64,000 nucleotides of DNA from an uncultured Alistipes sp. (GCA_947591475.1 CANQDE010000002.1:310001-374000); one strand, 5' to 3'; counted from the first letter of the stretch, positions 8,699 through 18,373 are shown. A program made the numbers and translations. Notes: generated from the sequence alone by a model not told the origin.

Positions 8699-10438
8699 AT
8701 GATGAACAGCACGAATTTCTCAAAGATCCGAATCGCCGCGATGCTCCTGCCGGCACTGGTTGCAGGGGCCCTCATGAGCGGCTGCTGCGCGCAGCCGGAA
8801 CAGCCGACGGCGCTCGAGCCGCCCCATTTGGAACAGCGGGGCGAGGCGACCCAACTGATCGTCGAGGGGAAGCCTTGGTTGGTGCTGGGCTGCGAATTAG
8901 GCAACTCCACCGCCTCGAGCCGCACCTATATGCAGACGGTCTGGCCCAAGTTGAAAGCCAGCGGCGTAAACACGGTGCTGGCCGTGGTATCGTGGGAACA
9001 GACGGAGCCCGTAGAGGGGCAGTTCGATTTCATGGTGGTCGACGGCCTGCTGGCCGATGCCCGCGCCAACGACCTGAAATTGGCGCTGCTGTGGTTCGGG
9101 TCGTGGAAGAACGGCATTACGAGCTACACGCCGACGTGGGTCAAGCGCGACACCGAGCGTTTCCCGCTGGCGCAGACGCCCGAGGGTCGGCCGCTGCCGA
9201 TTCTTTCGACGCTGGGCAGCGAGACTTGCGCGGCCGATGCACGGGCCTTTGCGGCGCTGATGCGCCATTTGAAGGAGGTCGACGCCACGGATCAGACTGT
9301 CATCTTGCTGCAGATCGAGAACGAAGTGGGGCTGCACGGCCATCCGCGCGACTATAGTCCGTTGGCCGACGAGGCCTTCCGCAGTGCCGTACCCGAAGCC
9401 CTCACCGGTTGGCTCGCGGCGCACCGCGAATCGCTGCTGCCCGAGACGCGGGCAGCGTGGGAAGCGGGCGGATGCCGCACCGCAGGAAGCTGGGAGGAGA
9501 TTTTCGGCAAGGGCGACCGTACGGCCGAACTCTTCATGGCATGGCATTATGCCGCCTACATGGAGCGCATCGCTGCGGCGGGCCGGGCCGAATACGACCT
9601 GCCCACCTTCGTCAACGCTTGGATCGTGCAGCCCGAGGATACCCGTCCGGGCAACTATCCGTCCGGCGGGCCGCAGGCGCAAAACCATGACATCTGGCGG
9701 GCGGCGGCACCCCACATCGACCTGCTCTCGCCCGACATCTATTTGGACGACTTCCCCGCGATTGCGAATCTGTATGCCCGCGGCGGCAATCCGCTTTTCG
9801 TGCCCGAATCGCGTTCGGGTCAGAACGGTGCGGCCAATGCCGCCTATGCCATCGGCGCGCTGGGGGCGATCGGCTATTCGCCCTTCGGGTTCGAACGTAA
9901 TTGCGCCGAGGCGGTGAACGCGACCTTCTGCCAGTTCTGCCATAAGGCGGGCCGCATCGCCGACACGATTCTGGCCGCGCAAGCCGAGGGGCGCATCGGT
10001 GCGGCTTGGCTCAAGGGCAGCAACCCCCGACGCGTGAAAGAGACGTTCCGGTTGGGCGATGTGCGCATTGTGTGCGAGTTAGTCTCGAGCGGTATGCGCA
10101 ACGGGGGTGCTCCGCAGCTGACCGGCGGCACCTACGACCCCGAGGCGGTCGGCTACCTGATCGCCATTCAGCAGGAGGAGGGCTACCTCTTCCTCGGCTC
10201 CAACGTGCGCGTTACCTTCCTGCCTGCCGACGGCGAGGGTTACATCGGACTGGCCAAAGTAACCGAGGGCGACTTCGATGCACAGGGCCGCTGGCGCGAG
10301 GGCCGCTGGCTCAACGGCGACGAAATCCAACTGCGCTATGATCTGCTCTATGCCGTCGAGGAGGGATTCTCGGGACAGGGGCTGAACTTCGGCGTGCCCG
10401 AGCCGCAATTTCTCAAAGTGGAACTTTTCAACTATTAG
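8699..10438 (+). CDS. GH35-like beta-galactosidase lipoprotein (DUF5597 type)
   Basis: 579 residues from the ATG at 8699; ATG 8702 is equally possible. The N-terminal segment LVAGALMSGCC fits a lipoprotein signal with lipidation near residue 26, so the enzyme is probably surface- or periplasm-anchored. It has a TIM-barrel glycosidase of clan GH-A type: LLQIENEVG (acid/base Glu, about residue 207) and FVPESRSG (candidate nucleophile Glu, about 368), then a beta-rich C-terminal domain like DUF5597. Predicted role: removing beta-galactosyl side chains from pectic glycans; the specificity is inference from neighbours. The next start is only 6 bp downstream. Confidence 0.7.
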   Translation: MMNSTNFSKIRIAAMLLPALVAGALMSGCCAQPEQPTALEPPHLEQRGEATQLIVEGKPWLVLGCELGNSTASSRTYMQTVWPKLKASGVNTVLAVVSWEQTEPVEGQFDFMVVDGLLADARANDLKLALLWFGSWKNGITSYTPTWVKRDTERFPLAQTPEGRPLPILSTLGSETCAADARAFAALMRHLKEVDATDQTVILLQIENEVGLHGHPRDYSPLADEAFRSAVPEALTGWLAAHRESLLPETRAAWEAGGCRTAGSWEEIFGKGDRTAELFMAWHYAAYMERIAAAGRAEYDLPTFVNAWIVQPEDTRPGNYPSGGPQAQNHDIWRAAAPHIDLLSPDIYLDDFPAIANLYARGGNPLFVPESRSGQNGAANAAYAIGALGAIGYSPFGFERNCAEAVNATFCQFCHKAGRIADTILAAQAEGRIGAAWLKGSNPRRVKETFRLGDVRIVCELVSSGMRNGGAPQLTGGTYDPEAVGYLIAIQQEEGYLFLGSNVRVTFLPADGEGYIGLAKVTEGDFDAQGRWREGRWLNGDEIQLRYDLLYAVEEGFSGQGLNFGVPEPQFLKVELFNY

Positions 10439-10444
10439 ACACCG

Positions 10445-11566
10445 ATGAAAAAAGTGCTGACTGCCGCTTTCGTCTGCCTCTGGCTGGCGGCTGCGGCCCA
10501 GACCGCTCCGGAAGTCCAGGTGCAGGAACCTGGGTTTCAGGTATTCCAGTTTCCGCGGAACGCAATTCCCCGCATCGACGGCGACTTCTCAGACTGGGAG
10601 ATCGTGCCCGACAGCTACAGCGTCGGCATCGACGCGATGTGGGATGACACGGGCCGTCACCCCGACATCGACCGCTCGACCTTGGACATCCGCGTGAAAG
10701 TCGGCTGGGTCGAGGGGCTCAACCGGCTCTATTTCTTCTACGAAGCCTCGGACGACTACTGGGATTTCGACCAGCTCGGGCTGCGCAACGACACCTTCGA
10801 AGTCGTGGTCGACGCCGACCTTTCGGGCGGGCCGCATACCGACGAATTTCGGCTCAACCCCGAGGTCAAGCCGCGTATCGACGCCTTTTTCGAGTTTCAG
10901 AATATCCATGCCCAGAACTACCACATCATGACCCCGCCCACCGAGGGCAAATCGTGGACGATGGTCTGGGGGCCGCAGCAGTGGCTGAAGTATCTGCCGT
11001 ACGCCAACTATGCCTACGACTACGATTTCCGCCACGGCGAGCCGGGCCGCCTGCGCATGGAGTTCTACATCACCCCGTTCGACTACGCGAGCCCCGAAGG
11101 CCCCGAAAAATCGGTCGAAAGCCGCCTGTACGAGAACAAGCGGATCGGCCTTTGCTGGGCCGTGATCGACTACGACGGCGGCGAGGGAAACAACGGATTC
11201 TGGAACCTCTCGCGCCACCATCGGATGTACGGCAACGCCTCGATGCAGCGGCTCTTCACGTTGATGCCGCTCGAACCGCAGTTCCGCCGGCCGGTGGAGT
11301 GCGACTGGAGCTTCACCGTCGTGCCCGACACGCGCACGGTCTGCTTCCGCGACCACAGCTACGGCAACATCACGGTTTGGCATTGGGATTTCGGCGACGG
11401 CACCACCTCCGATGAGCCGAATCCGATCCACACCTACGCGCGCGATTACACCCACTACGTCGTAACCCTCGAGGTCGAGGGCCCCGAGGGAAAAGCTCGC
11501 CAGTGCAAAGTCTGGGAGGTGTGCGTGCGCGATTTGCAGCACCCCTCGAACACCGATTACGATTGA
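10445..11566 (+). CDS. Secreted CBM9-like protein with C-terminal PKD domain
   Basis: 373 residues with a signal peptide (1-19, ending AAAAQ). Residues ~35-265 resemble family-9 carbohydrate-binding modules (IDGDFSDWE, then [15 protein letters not shown] and [11 protein letters not shown]). Residues ~290-360 form a PKD domain with the signature [20 protein letters not shown]. No catalytic domain is visible, so it probably binds glycan or scaffolds the enzymes encoded on both sides. It lies 6 bp after the GH35-like gene and 5 bp before GH105, so it is in the operon. Confidence 0.75.
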   Translation: MKKVLTAAFVCLWLAAAAQTAPEVQVQEPGFQVFQFPRNAIPRIDGDFSDWEIVPDSYSVGIDAMWDDTGRHPDIDRSTLDIRVKVGWVEGLNRLYFFYEASDDYWDFDQLGLRNDTFEVVVDADLSGGPHTDEFRLNPEVKPRIDAFFEFQNIHAQNYHIMTPPTEGKSWTMVWGPQQWLKYLPYANYAYDYDFRHGEPGRLRMEFYITPFDYASPEGPEKSVESRLYENKRIGLCWAVIDYDGGEGNNGFWNLSRHHRMYGNASMQRLFTLMPLEPQFRRPVECDWSFTVVPDTRTVCFRDHSYGNITVWHWDFGDGTTSDEPNPIHTYARDYTHYVVTLEVEGPEGKARQCKVWEVCVRDLQHPSNTDYD

Positions 11567-11571
11567 ATCCG

Positions 11572-12978
11572 ATGAAACCGATGAAGAACCTTATCTTTTG
11601 GATTGCCGCATCTTGCGGCTTAATCGCCATCCCTGCGGCTGCACAGCCCGCCGTGAACGACAGCAACACGCCGCTGCACCTCATGCAGCCGGACTACCGC
11701 GTAGGGTACGGCATTCCTGCGGCCGACGAAGTGAAACAGGTCATGGAGCGCGTGCTGCGTTACATGGAGCGCGAGACGCCCGCTGCGCTCGTCGACCGGC
11801 GCACGGGCCGCGAAGTAACCGACCTGAACCGAATCGACGAACAGACCCAGTTGCAGCGGGGCGGCTTCCGGCTCACGAGCTACGAATGGGGCGTGAGCTA
11901 CTCGGGCGTGCTGGCGGCTTACGAGGCGACGGGCGACCGAGCCTACCTCGACTACGTGCAGCGGCGTCATCGGCTGCTGGCCGACGCAGCCCCCGCCTTT
12001 CGCCGATTGCACGAAGCGGGCAAACGCATCGACGGCAATATGCGTCAGGTGATCGACCCCCATGCGCTCGACGATGCCGGCGCCGTCTGCTGTTCGATGA
12101 TTAAGGCGCAGCTTTTGGATCCGTCGCTGCCGCTGCGGCCGCTGATCGACAACTACATCGACTACATTCTGAACAAAGAGTACCGCCTCACCGACGGCAC
12201 CTTCGCGCGGCTGCGTCCGCAGAAAAATACGGTGTGGCTCGACGACATGTTCATGGGCATTCCGGCCGTGGCTTGGATGGGGCGGTTGACCGGTGAGCGA
12301 AAATACTATGACGAGGCAGCCCGCCAAGTGCTGCTCTTCGCCGAACGGATGTGGGTGCCCGAAAAGCGGCTCTTCCGCCACGGCTGGGTCGAGGCGATGC
12401 AGCCGCATCCCGCCTTCTTCTGGGGCCGTGCCAACGGGTGGGCGATTCTGACCCTTTGCGAGGTGCTCGACGTCCTGCCGGCCGACCACTCGCAGCGCCC
12501 CAAAATTCTCGATTTGTTGCGCAGCCACGCCGAGGGGCTGGCCGCCTTGCAGCATCCCGACGGCTACTGGCACCAGCTGCTCGACCGTCCCGAGACCTAC
12601 CTCGAAAGTTCGGCTACTGCAATCTATGCCGGTTGTCTGGCACGCGCCGTCAATCGGGGATGGATCGACGCCCGCGCATTCGGCCCCGTGGCCCTGCAAG
12701 CCTGGCATGCCGTGGCCGCGAGCGTCAACGAACTGGGACAGGTGGAAAATGTCTGCGTGGGCACGGGCATGGGCTTCGATGCCGCCTTCTATGCTTATCG
12801 GCCTGTTCACGTCATGGCCGCTCACGGCTATGGCCCCGTGATCTGGGCCGGTGCCGAGATGCTCGAGCTGCTCCGTAAACAGCACCCCAAATTCAACGAC
12901 AGCGCCGTGCAGTTCTACGACGAGGAGGTGCCCACCGACCGGCCTATTTTCAACTACGACGGAGAAATCCGCTTCTGA
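11572..12978 (+). CDS. GH105 unsaturated rhamnogalacturonyl/galacturonyl hydrolase
   Basis: 468 residues with a signal peptide (about 1-24, ending PAAAQ). The (alpha/alpha)6-barrel of GH105 (YteR type) is recognised by VDRRTGREV, WLDDMFMGIPAVAWMGRLTG (Asp near 224), FWGRANGWAIL (about 284), HQLLDRPETYLESSAT and GTGMGFDAAFYAYRP. GH105 enzymes hydrate the 4,5-unsaturated uronic acid left at the non-reducing end by pectin lyases, which fits the lyase-like gene at the head of the cluster. I start at the ATG 11572, where a signal peptide begins; the upstream in-frame extension overlaps the PKD gene and looks spurious. Its stop overlaps the next ATG. Confidence 0.9.
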   Translation: MKPMKNLIFWIAASCGLIAIPAAAQPAVNDSNTPLHLMQPDYRVGYGIPAADEVKQVMERVLRYMERETPAALVDRRTGREVTDLNRIDEQTQLQRGGFRLTSYEWGVSYSGVLAAYEATGDRAYLDYVQRRHRLLADAAPAFRRLHEAGKRIDGNMRQVIDPHALDDAGAVCCSMIKAQLLDPSLPLRPLIDNYIDYILNKEYRLTDGTFARLRPQKNTVWLDDMFMGIPAVAWMGRLTGERKYYDEAARQVLLFAERMWVPEKRLFRHGWVEAMQPHPAFFWGRANGWAILTLCEVLDVLPADHSQRPKILDLLRSHAEGLAALQHPDGYWHQLLDRPETYLESSATAIYAGCLARAVNRGWIDARAFGPVALQAWHAVAASVNELGQVENVCVGTGMGFDAAFYAYRPVHVMAAHGYGPVIWAGAEMLELLRKQHPKFNDSAVQFYDEEVPTDRPIFNYDGEIRF

Positions 12979-14471
12979 TGCCGATGAAACGCCTGCTCAC
13001 AAGTTTGTTGCTGCTTTTGGTATGCGGATCGCTTTCGGCAGCCGATTCCCGCGTGTTCGACGTGCGGGCCTTCGGTGCTGCGGGCGACGGGCGCCACATC
13101 GACTCGCCGGCGATCAATGCGGCCCTCGAACAGGCGGCGAAGACGGGCGGCGGAACCGTCGTAGTGCCCGACGGCATCTACCTCTGTTATTCGATTCGCC
13201 TCCGGTCGTGCGTTACGCTCCGCCTCGCGAAGGGTGCGGTGCTGAAAGCCGCCCCCGTAACCGACGAGGCGGGCTACGACGAAGCGGAGCCGAATGCGTC
13301 CGATGCCTATCAAGACTTCGGCCACAGCCATTGGCACAATTCGCTCCTGTGGGGTGAAAACCTGCACGACGTAACGTTGGAGGGCGAGGGACTGGTCGAC
13401 GGCAGCGGCGTGCTTACGCGCGGTGGACAGCGCAAAAGCCCCGCAGGACAGACGACCGCCAACAAGGCCGTCGCCCTGCGCGAATGCCGGTGGGTTACGA
13501 TTCGCGGCTTGCGCTTTCTCGCGTGCGGCCACTTTGCGCTGCTGCTGACCGGAGTGGATGACCTGTTGATCGAGCACGTAACGGCCGATACCAATCGCGA
13601 CGGATTCGACATCGATTGTTGCGAACGGGTAACGATTCGCAACTGTCGGGTGAATACCGTCAACGACGATGCCATCGTTCTGAAATGCTCCTATGCGTTA
13701 GGTTACGCGAAACCTACGGCCCACGTGCTGATCGAGGATTGCGCGGTGAGCGGCTACGATGTCGGTTCGCTGCTCGACGGCACCTGCACCACGCAGACCG
13801 AAAAGGCCCCCGATGGCGACGGGCCTACGGGGCGCATCAAATTAGGCACCGAGTCCAACGGCGGATTCCGCCATATTCGCATTCGCCGCTGCACCTTTAC
13901 CCATTGTCGCGGGCTGGCATTGGAGACGGTCGACGGGGCTGCGATGGAGCATATCGACGTGAGCGATCTGACGATGCACGACATCTGCAATTCGCCCCTC
14001 TATATCCGGTTAGGCGACCGTATGCGGGCTCCCGAAGGCTTTCATCCGTCGCGGGTCGACGGGATTCGCATCCGCCGCGTGCAGGTTACGGATGCCGACG
14101 CCCGCTACGCCTGCCTGATTGCGGGCATCGAGGGAAATCCCGTGCAGAACGTGCGCATCGAGGAGCTCTCAGTGGAGTTTCGGGGCGGTCTGACGCTCGA
14201 AGACGTGCGCGAACAGCGGGGGGCCAACCCTTTCTTCTTCGGCGGCAAGAGCGGGCAGGCCCGCATCAGCCGCAGCTGGGAAAAGGGCGGTTATCCCGAA
14301 CCCTCGGCGCACGGCATCCAGCCGGCTTGGGGTTTCTCGATCAGCCATGCCGACCGCATTCGGTTGAATCGCATACGCTTGACTTGTCAGCAGCCCGACG
14401 AACGTCCTTGGATTCACAGCGAAGCGACGAAACGGCTGCGGCTCCGAAACATAACGGTTCCTGCGCAGTGA
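12978..14471 (+). CDS. GH28 family polygalacturonase-like enzyme
   Basis: 497 residues with a signal peptide (1-22, ending LSAAD). It is a right-handed beta-helix: FDVRAFGAAGDGRHIDSPAI at the N-terminus, then the GH28 catalytic signatures in modified form, NRDGFDID (about 205), NDDAIVLK (about 227) and GRIKLGTE (about 285), with three catalytic-type aspartates retained. GH28 enzymes hydrolyse galacturonan, or rhamnogalacturonan ends for exo forms. The ATG overlaps the GH105 stop (TGATG), so translation is probably coupled. It is the last gene of the cluster. Confidence 0.85.
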   Translation: MPMKRLLTSLLLLLVCGSLSAADSRVFDVRAFGAAGDGRHIDSPAINAALEQAAKTGGGTVVVPDGIYLCYSIRLRSCVTLRLAKGAVLKAAPVTDEAGYDEAEPNASDAYQDFGHSHWHNSLLWGENLHDVTLEGEGLVDGSGVLTRGGQRKSPAGQTTANKAVALRECRWVTIRGLRFLACGHFALLLTGVDDLLIEHVTADTNRDGFDIDCCERVTIRNCRVNTVNDDAIVLKCSYALGYAKPTAHVLIEDCAVSGYDVGSLLDGTCTTQTEKAPDGDGPTGRIKLGTESNGGFRHIRIRRCTFTHCRGLALETVDGAAMEHIDVSDLTMHDICNSPLYIRLGDRMRAPEGFHPSRVDGIRIRRVQVTDADARYACLIAGIEGNPVQNVRIEELSVEFRGGLTLEDVREQRGANPFFFGGKSGQARISRSWEKGGYPEPSAHGIQPAWGFSISHADRIRLNRIRLTCQQPDERPWIHSEATKRLRLRNITVPAQ

Positions 14472-14744
14472 TTGTCAGGCGTGAGGTTCGAGGCTATCAC
14501 TATGCCCAAATTTTAGCGATTAAATACAATTTTTACACGAACCTTTTCGACAAGCCGAGCGCAGAGCCGAACTTGTTCGAGCTATGCCGAGACAAGAAAA
14601 AGGTGCATGAAAATGAACCGTATTCCCACGCCGTATCACCTTGCGCGTTCCGACTGAAGGCCCAGCTTAAGACCCGTTACGACCTTGTTCCCGACCCGAA
14701 AAAGACAACGGATAAGTAGCAAACCTTTGCTCAACATCTCGAAA
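14472..14744. other. Intergenic stretch after GH28
   Basis: About 270 bp with no convincing gene or hairpin. It is A-rich around 14515-14620. The end of the pectin operon message must lie here, but I see no strong terminator. Confidence 0.4.
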
Positions 14745-14853
14745 TACTGCTTTCTCCGAAATTCTTCGTATCTTTGGCTTTGCCGAAGATACTTCGCCTC
14801 GGCAATGCTCAAATAAATTTGGCATTACGCTCGGCTTTTTCGTATCTTTGACT
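14745..14853 (+). repeat. Family A promoter-bearing repeat, copy 2
   Basis: Two half-units: TTCTTCGTATCTTTGGC with the palindromic TTTGCCGAAGATAC and CGCCTCGGCAA, then GCTCGGCTTTTTCGTATCTTTGAC. The second TATCTTTG (14843-14850) is 12 bases before the ATG of the polyferredoxin gene and is its probable -7 box. The central GCAAAC palindrome is degenerate in this copy. Confidence 0.65.
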
Positions 14854-14862
14854 CGATCAGAA

Positions 14863-16362
14863 ATGAATGCTATGTTGCGAAAACTTCGAATCGTACTCGC
14901 TGTCCTGTGCTTTGCGGCCGTAACGCTCCTATTCCTCGATTTCACCGGAACGTTGCATGCGTGGCTCGGCTGGACGGCCCGAATCCAGTTCCTGCCTGCG
15001 CTGTTGGCGCTCAACTTCGGGGTCGTGTTGCTGCTTGTCGCGCTGACCCTGCTCTTCGGACGGCTCTATTGTTCCGTCATCTGCCCGCTGGGCGTGATGC
15101 AGGACATCGTGGCGTGGTTCGGCAGCCGCGGAAAAAGACGGAAGTTCCGCTATGCCTATTCGTCTGCGAAAAACGGGTTGCGTTATGGTGTGCTGGCGCT
15201 TTTCGTCCTCGCGCTCGTCGCCGGTGTCGGCTCGCTCGTGGCTCTGCTCGCCCCGTACAGCGCCTATGGACGCATCGCGTCCAATCTGTTCGCTCCGATC
15301 TATCGGTGGGGCAACAACCTGCTCGCTTGGTTCGCCGAACGGGTCGACAGCTATGCCTTTTATTCGACCGACGTGTGGCTGCGGTCGCTCCCGACGTTTC
15401 TGATTGCCCTTGCGACGTTCGTCGTGTTGGCTATTCTGGCTTGGCGCAACGGACGTACCTACTGCAATACGATCTGTCCGGTGGGGACGGTGTTAGGATT
15501 GCTTTCGCGTTATTCGCTGTTCCGTCCGGTCATCGACACCGACAAGTGCAACGGCTGTACGCTCTGTTCGCGCCGGTGCAAGGCCGCTTGCATCGATGCG
15601 AAACACCATACGATCGACTATTCGCGTTGCGTTGCCTGCATGGATTGCCTCGATGCCTGCGCACAGGGTGCCATCAGCTATCGCCGGCGTAAGAAACAGC
15701 CGGTTGCCGATGCCGTTGCAGAACCGGTCGTCGACGTTTCGCGTCGGCATTTCTTGACCGGTGCCGCCTTGCTGGTCGGTGCTGCGGCTGCGAAGGCCCA
15801 AGAAAAGAAGGTCGACGGCGGTTTGGCGGTCCTGCTCGATAAAAAGGTGCTGCATCGGGCGACGCCCATCGTGCCGCCCGGAGCGCAGGGATTGTGGCAT
15901 GTCGCCCGCCATTGCACCGGCTGTCAGCTCTGTGTCGCAGCTTGCCCCAACGGCGTGCTGCGGCCCTCGACCCGTCTGGAAGCATTGATGCAGCCCGAAA
16001 GTTCCTACGAACGCGGCTATTGCCGTCCGGAGTGCACGAAGTGTTCGGAGGTCTGCCCGGCGGGGGCCATTCATCCCATTACGCCCGAAGAGAAATCGGC
16101 CATCCAGATCGGCCATGCCGTGTGGGTCAAGGAGAACTGCATTCCATTGACCGATGGCGTTTCGTGCGGCAACTGTGCGCGGCATTGTCCGACGGGAGCC
16201 ATCCAGATGGTTTCGTCCGATGCCGCGAATCCCGATGCGCCGAAGATTCCCGTGGTGAACGAGGAACGTTGCATCGGATGCGGAGCCTGCGAGAACCTTT
16301 GTCCGGCCCGGCCGTTCAGCGCAATTTATGTCGAAGGGCATCGGGTGCATCGTACGATTTGA
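14863..16362 (+). CDS. Membrane polyferredoxin (NapH/CcoG-like 4Fe-4S protein)
   Basis: About 499 residues. Several N-terminal membrane helices (within ~1-210) carry two paired CxxxCP motifs (YCSVICPLG and YCNTICPVG), the hallmark of NapH/NosR/CcoG electron-transfer proteins. Soluble clusters follow: CNGCTLCSRRCKAAC, CVACMDCLDAC, then CTGCQLCVAACP, CTKCSEVCP, CGNCARHCP and CIGCGACENLCP. A Tat-like RRHFLTGAAL segment lies between the membrane part and the later clusters. It probably passes electrons from the quinone pool to a periplasmic acceptor, likely the reductase encoded next. I start at ATG 14863 because an upstream TTG lies in the -7 box. Its stop overlaps the next ATG (TGATG). Confidence 0.85.
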   Translation: MNAMLRKLRIVLAVLCFAAVTLLFLDFTGTLHAWLGWTARIQFLPALLALNFGVVLLLVALTLLFGRLYCSVICPLGVMQDIVAWFGSRGKRRKFRYAYSSAKNGLRYGVLALFVLALVAGVGSLVALLAPYSAYGRIASNLFAPIYRWGNNLLAWFAERVDSYAFYSTDVWLRSLPTFLIALATFVVLAILAWRNGRTYCNTICPVGTVLGLLSRYSLFRPVIDTDKCNGCTLCSRRCKAACIDAKHHTIDYSRCVACMDCLDACAQGAISYRRRKKQPVADAVAEPVVDVSRRHFLTGAALLVGAAAAKAQEKKVDGGLAVLLDKKVLHRATPIVPPGAQGLWHVARHCTGCQLCVAACPNGVLRPSTRLEALMQPESSYERGYCRPECTKCSEVCPAGAIHPITPEEKSAIQIGHAVWVKENCIPLTDGVSCGNCARHCPTGAIQMVSSDAANPDAPKIPVVNEERCIGCGACENLCPARPFSAIYVEGHRVHRTI

Positions 16363-17777
16363 TGAATAGCGAGAACAACATGGAAACGAAAACGGATAAA
16401 AAAATCTCCCGACGGGAATTTTTGAAACGGTTGGGGGCCGGTGCGGCCGTAACATCGGCGGCGTTGGCGGCCGGATGCACCCCGAAACGGACGACGACCG
16501 CACAGCTGAACGAGGTTCCGGCCGGCGGCATGACCTATCGTATGAATCCCACTTCGGGCGATCGCGTGTCGCTGCTCGGGTTCGGCATGATGCGGCTGCC
16601 GATGGTCAGCGCCCGCGAGGGCGGCAAGGGCGACGAGGTGATCGACCAGCCGAGGGTCAACGAATTGGTGGACTATGCGCTGGCGCACGGCGTCAACTAT
16701 TTCGATACGTCGCCGGCCTATTGTCAGGGGCTTTCGGAACGGGCCACCGGCACGGCGCTGAAACGCCATCCGCGCGACCGCTATTTCATCGCGACGAAAC
16801 TCTCGAACTTCTCGCCCGACACGTGGAGCCGCGCGGCGTCGATGCAGATGTACCGCAATTCGTTCAAGGAGCTGCAGGTGGATTACATCGACTACCTGTT
16901 GCTGCACGGCATCGGCATGGGCGGCATGGAGGCGCTGCGGGGCCGTTATTTGGATAACGGGATGCTCGATTTTCTGGTCGAGGAGCGCAAGGCGGGCCGC
17001 ATCCGCAACCTCGGATTTTCCTATCACGGCGACATCGAGGTATTCGATTACCTGCTATCGCGGCACGACGAATACAAGTGGGATTTCGTCCAGATTCAGT
17101 TGAACTACCTGGACTGGAAATATGCGAAGCAGATCAATTCGCGCAACACCGATGCCGAATATCTCTACGGCGAATTGTCGAAACGGGGCATTCCGGCCGT
17201 CATCATGGAACCGTTGTTGGGCGGGCGTCTGTCGAACGTGCCCGACAACATTGTGGCGCGGCTGAAGCAGCGCGAGCCCGAACGAAGCGTGGCGTCGTGG
17301 GCTTTCCGGTTCGCCGGTTCGTTCCCGGGCGTTCTGACCGTGTTGAGCGGCATGAGGGTGATGGAACATTTGCAGGACAATCTGCGCACCTACAGCCCGT
17401 TGCAGCCCTTGACCGATGACGAATTCGGCTTCCTGCAACAGACGGCGACGCTGATGATGCAATACAAGACCATCCCCTGCAACGATTGCAAATACTGCAT
17501 GCCCTGTCCCTACGGACTGGACATTCCGGCCATCCTGCTGCACTACAACAAGTGTCTCAACGAGGGGTCGATCATCGACGATCCGCAGGACAGCGCCTAT
17601 CGTCGGGCACGTCGCGCCTATCTGATCGGGTACGACCGGTCGGTGCCGAAGTTGCGGCAGGCGAGCCATTGCATCGGGTGCAACCAATGTTCGCCCCATT
17701 GTCCGCAGCGCATCGACATTCCGCATGAGCTGCATCGGATCGATGCCTACGTCGAGAAGTTGAAACGGAATAAATAA
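16362..17777 (+). CDS. Tat-exported aldo/keto reductase with C-terminal ferredoxin domain
   Basis: 471 residues. A twin-arginine signal SRREFLKRLG (about 16-25) and a hydrophobic stretch ending AALAAGC suggest Tat export and possible lipidation. Residues ~60-360 are an aldo/keto reductase barrel (LGFGMMRLPMV, YFDTSPAYCQG, LLLHGIG, NLGFSYHGD). The C-terminus has two Cys motifs, CNDCKYCMPCP and CIGCNQCSPHCP, that can hold 4Fe-4S clusters. The ATG overlaps the polyferredoxin stop, and another ATG at 16380 is possible. Together they look like a quinol-linked periplasmic reductase pair whose substrate is unknown. Confidence 0.85.
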   Translation: MNSENNMETKTDKKISRREFLKRLGAGAAVTSAALAAGCTPKRTTTAQLNEVPAGGMTYRMNPTSGDRVSLLGFGMMRLPMVSAREGGKGDEVIDQPRVNELVDYALAHGVNYFDTSPAYCQGLSERATGTALKRHPRDRYFIATKLSNFSPDTWSRAASMQMYRNSFKELQVDYIDYLLLHGIGMGGMEALRGRYLDNGMLDFLVEERKAGRIRNLGFSYHGDIEVFDYLLSRHDEYKWDFVQIQLNYLDWKYAKQINSRNTDAEYLYGELSKRGIPAVIMEPLLGGRLSNVPDNIVARLKQREPERSVASWAFRFAGSFPGVLTVLSGMRVMEHLQDNLRTYSPLQPLTDDEFGFLQQTATLMMQYKTIPCNDCKYCMPCPYGLDIPAILLHYNKCLNEGSIIDDPQDSAYRRARRAYLIGYDRSVPKLRQASHCIGCNQCSPHCPQRIDIPHELHRIDAYVEKLKRNK

Positions 17778-17787
17778 AGAATTACCT

Positions 17788-18048
17788 TTACGGCACGGGG
17801 TCGTATCCGCTACCGCCCCATGGATGACAGCGCGACAAACGTTTGACGGCGAGCCACAACCCTTTCAACGGGCCGTATTTGCGGAGCGCTTCGAGTGCAT
17901 ATTGGGAGCACGTCGGCGTAAACCGGCACGAAGGCGGGAACAACGGCGAAAGGCACAACTGGTAAAACCTCACCAGCGCGATCAACGGCCACGCGCAAAT
18001 CCGTCTAAAGCCGTTCGCCGATCGTTTCCAGAATTTTTCGGACTGCAC
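17788..18048 (-). CDS. yidD: Membrane protein insertion efficiency factor YidD
   Basis: 86 residues from the GTG at 18048. It contains the family core [33 protein letters not shown] and the C-terminal WHPWGG-like motif [13 protein letters not shown]. YidD is a small membrane-associated protein that helps YidC insert proteins. There is no ATG in this frame near the expected start. GTG 18048 gives the normal length and overlaps the 3' end of rnpA by 44 bp. The rnpA-yidD order is the classic conserved arrangement. Confidence 0.9.
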   Translation of the reverse strand: MQSEKFWKRSANGFRRICAWPLIALVRFYQLCLSPLFPPSCRFTPTCSQYALEALRKYGPLKGLWLAVKRLSRCHPWGGSGYDPVP

Positions 18049-18373
18049 GGTAGATCGTTTTGTAAGGCAGCACCTCTTTCGAGGAGTAGATGAGCGCCAG
18101 ATCGAGATTGACCGGTTCGATGTTGGCAAGCAGTTGCTTTTGAAGCCGATAGGCCTCTTTCGTGCGGCGGCGCAGCAGGTTGCGTTTGTTGGCCCGTTTG
18201 TGGAACCGTTTCGGCACCGAAAAGAGCACCTCCACAGTCGGCAGCGCATCCGTCTCGGCGAACCATACGTATCGGAAAGGGAACACGAAGCCGCTTTCGC
18301 CCTGCTCGAACAGCCGTCGCACGGCTCCGAACGAACGAAGCCGTTCCGTGCGGGGTAACGAGCAGTCGGACAT
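18005..18373 (-). CDS. rnpA: Ribonuclease P protein component
   Basis: 122 residues, normal length. RnpA binds the RNase P RNA and helps mature tRNA 5' ends. The signature [26 protein letters not shown] (positions ~51-76) is the conserved RNR helix, and F-x-F-P-F-R lies in the N-terminal half. It follows hemD by 35 bp on the minus strand and overlaps yidD. There is no rpmH upstream, unlike in many other bacteria. Confidence 0.95.
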   Translation of the reverse strand: MSDCSLPRTERLRSFGAVRRLFEQGESGFVFPFRYVWFAETDALPTVEVLFSVPKRFHKRANKRNLLRRRTKEAYRLQKQLLANIEPVNLDLALIYSSKEVLPYKTIYRAVRKILETIGERL

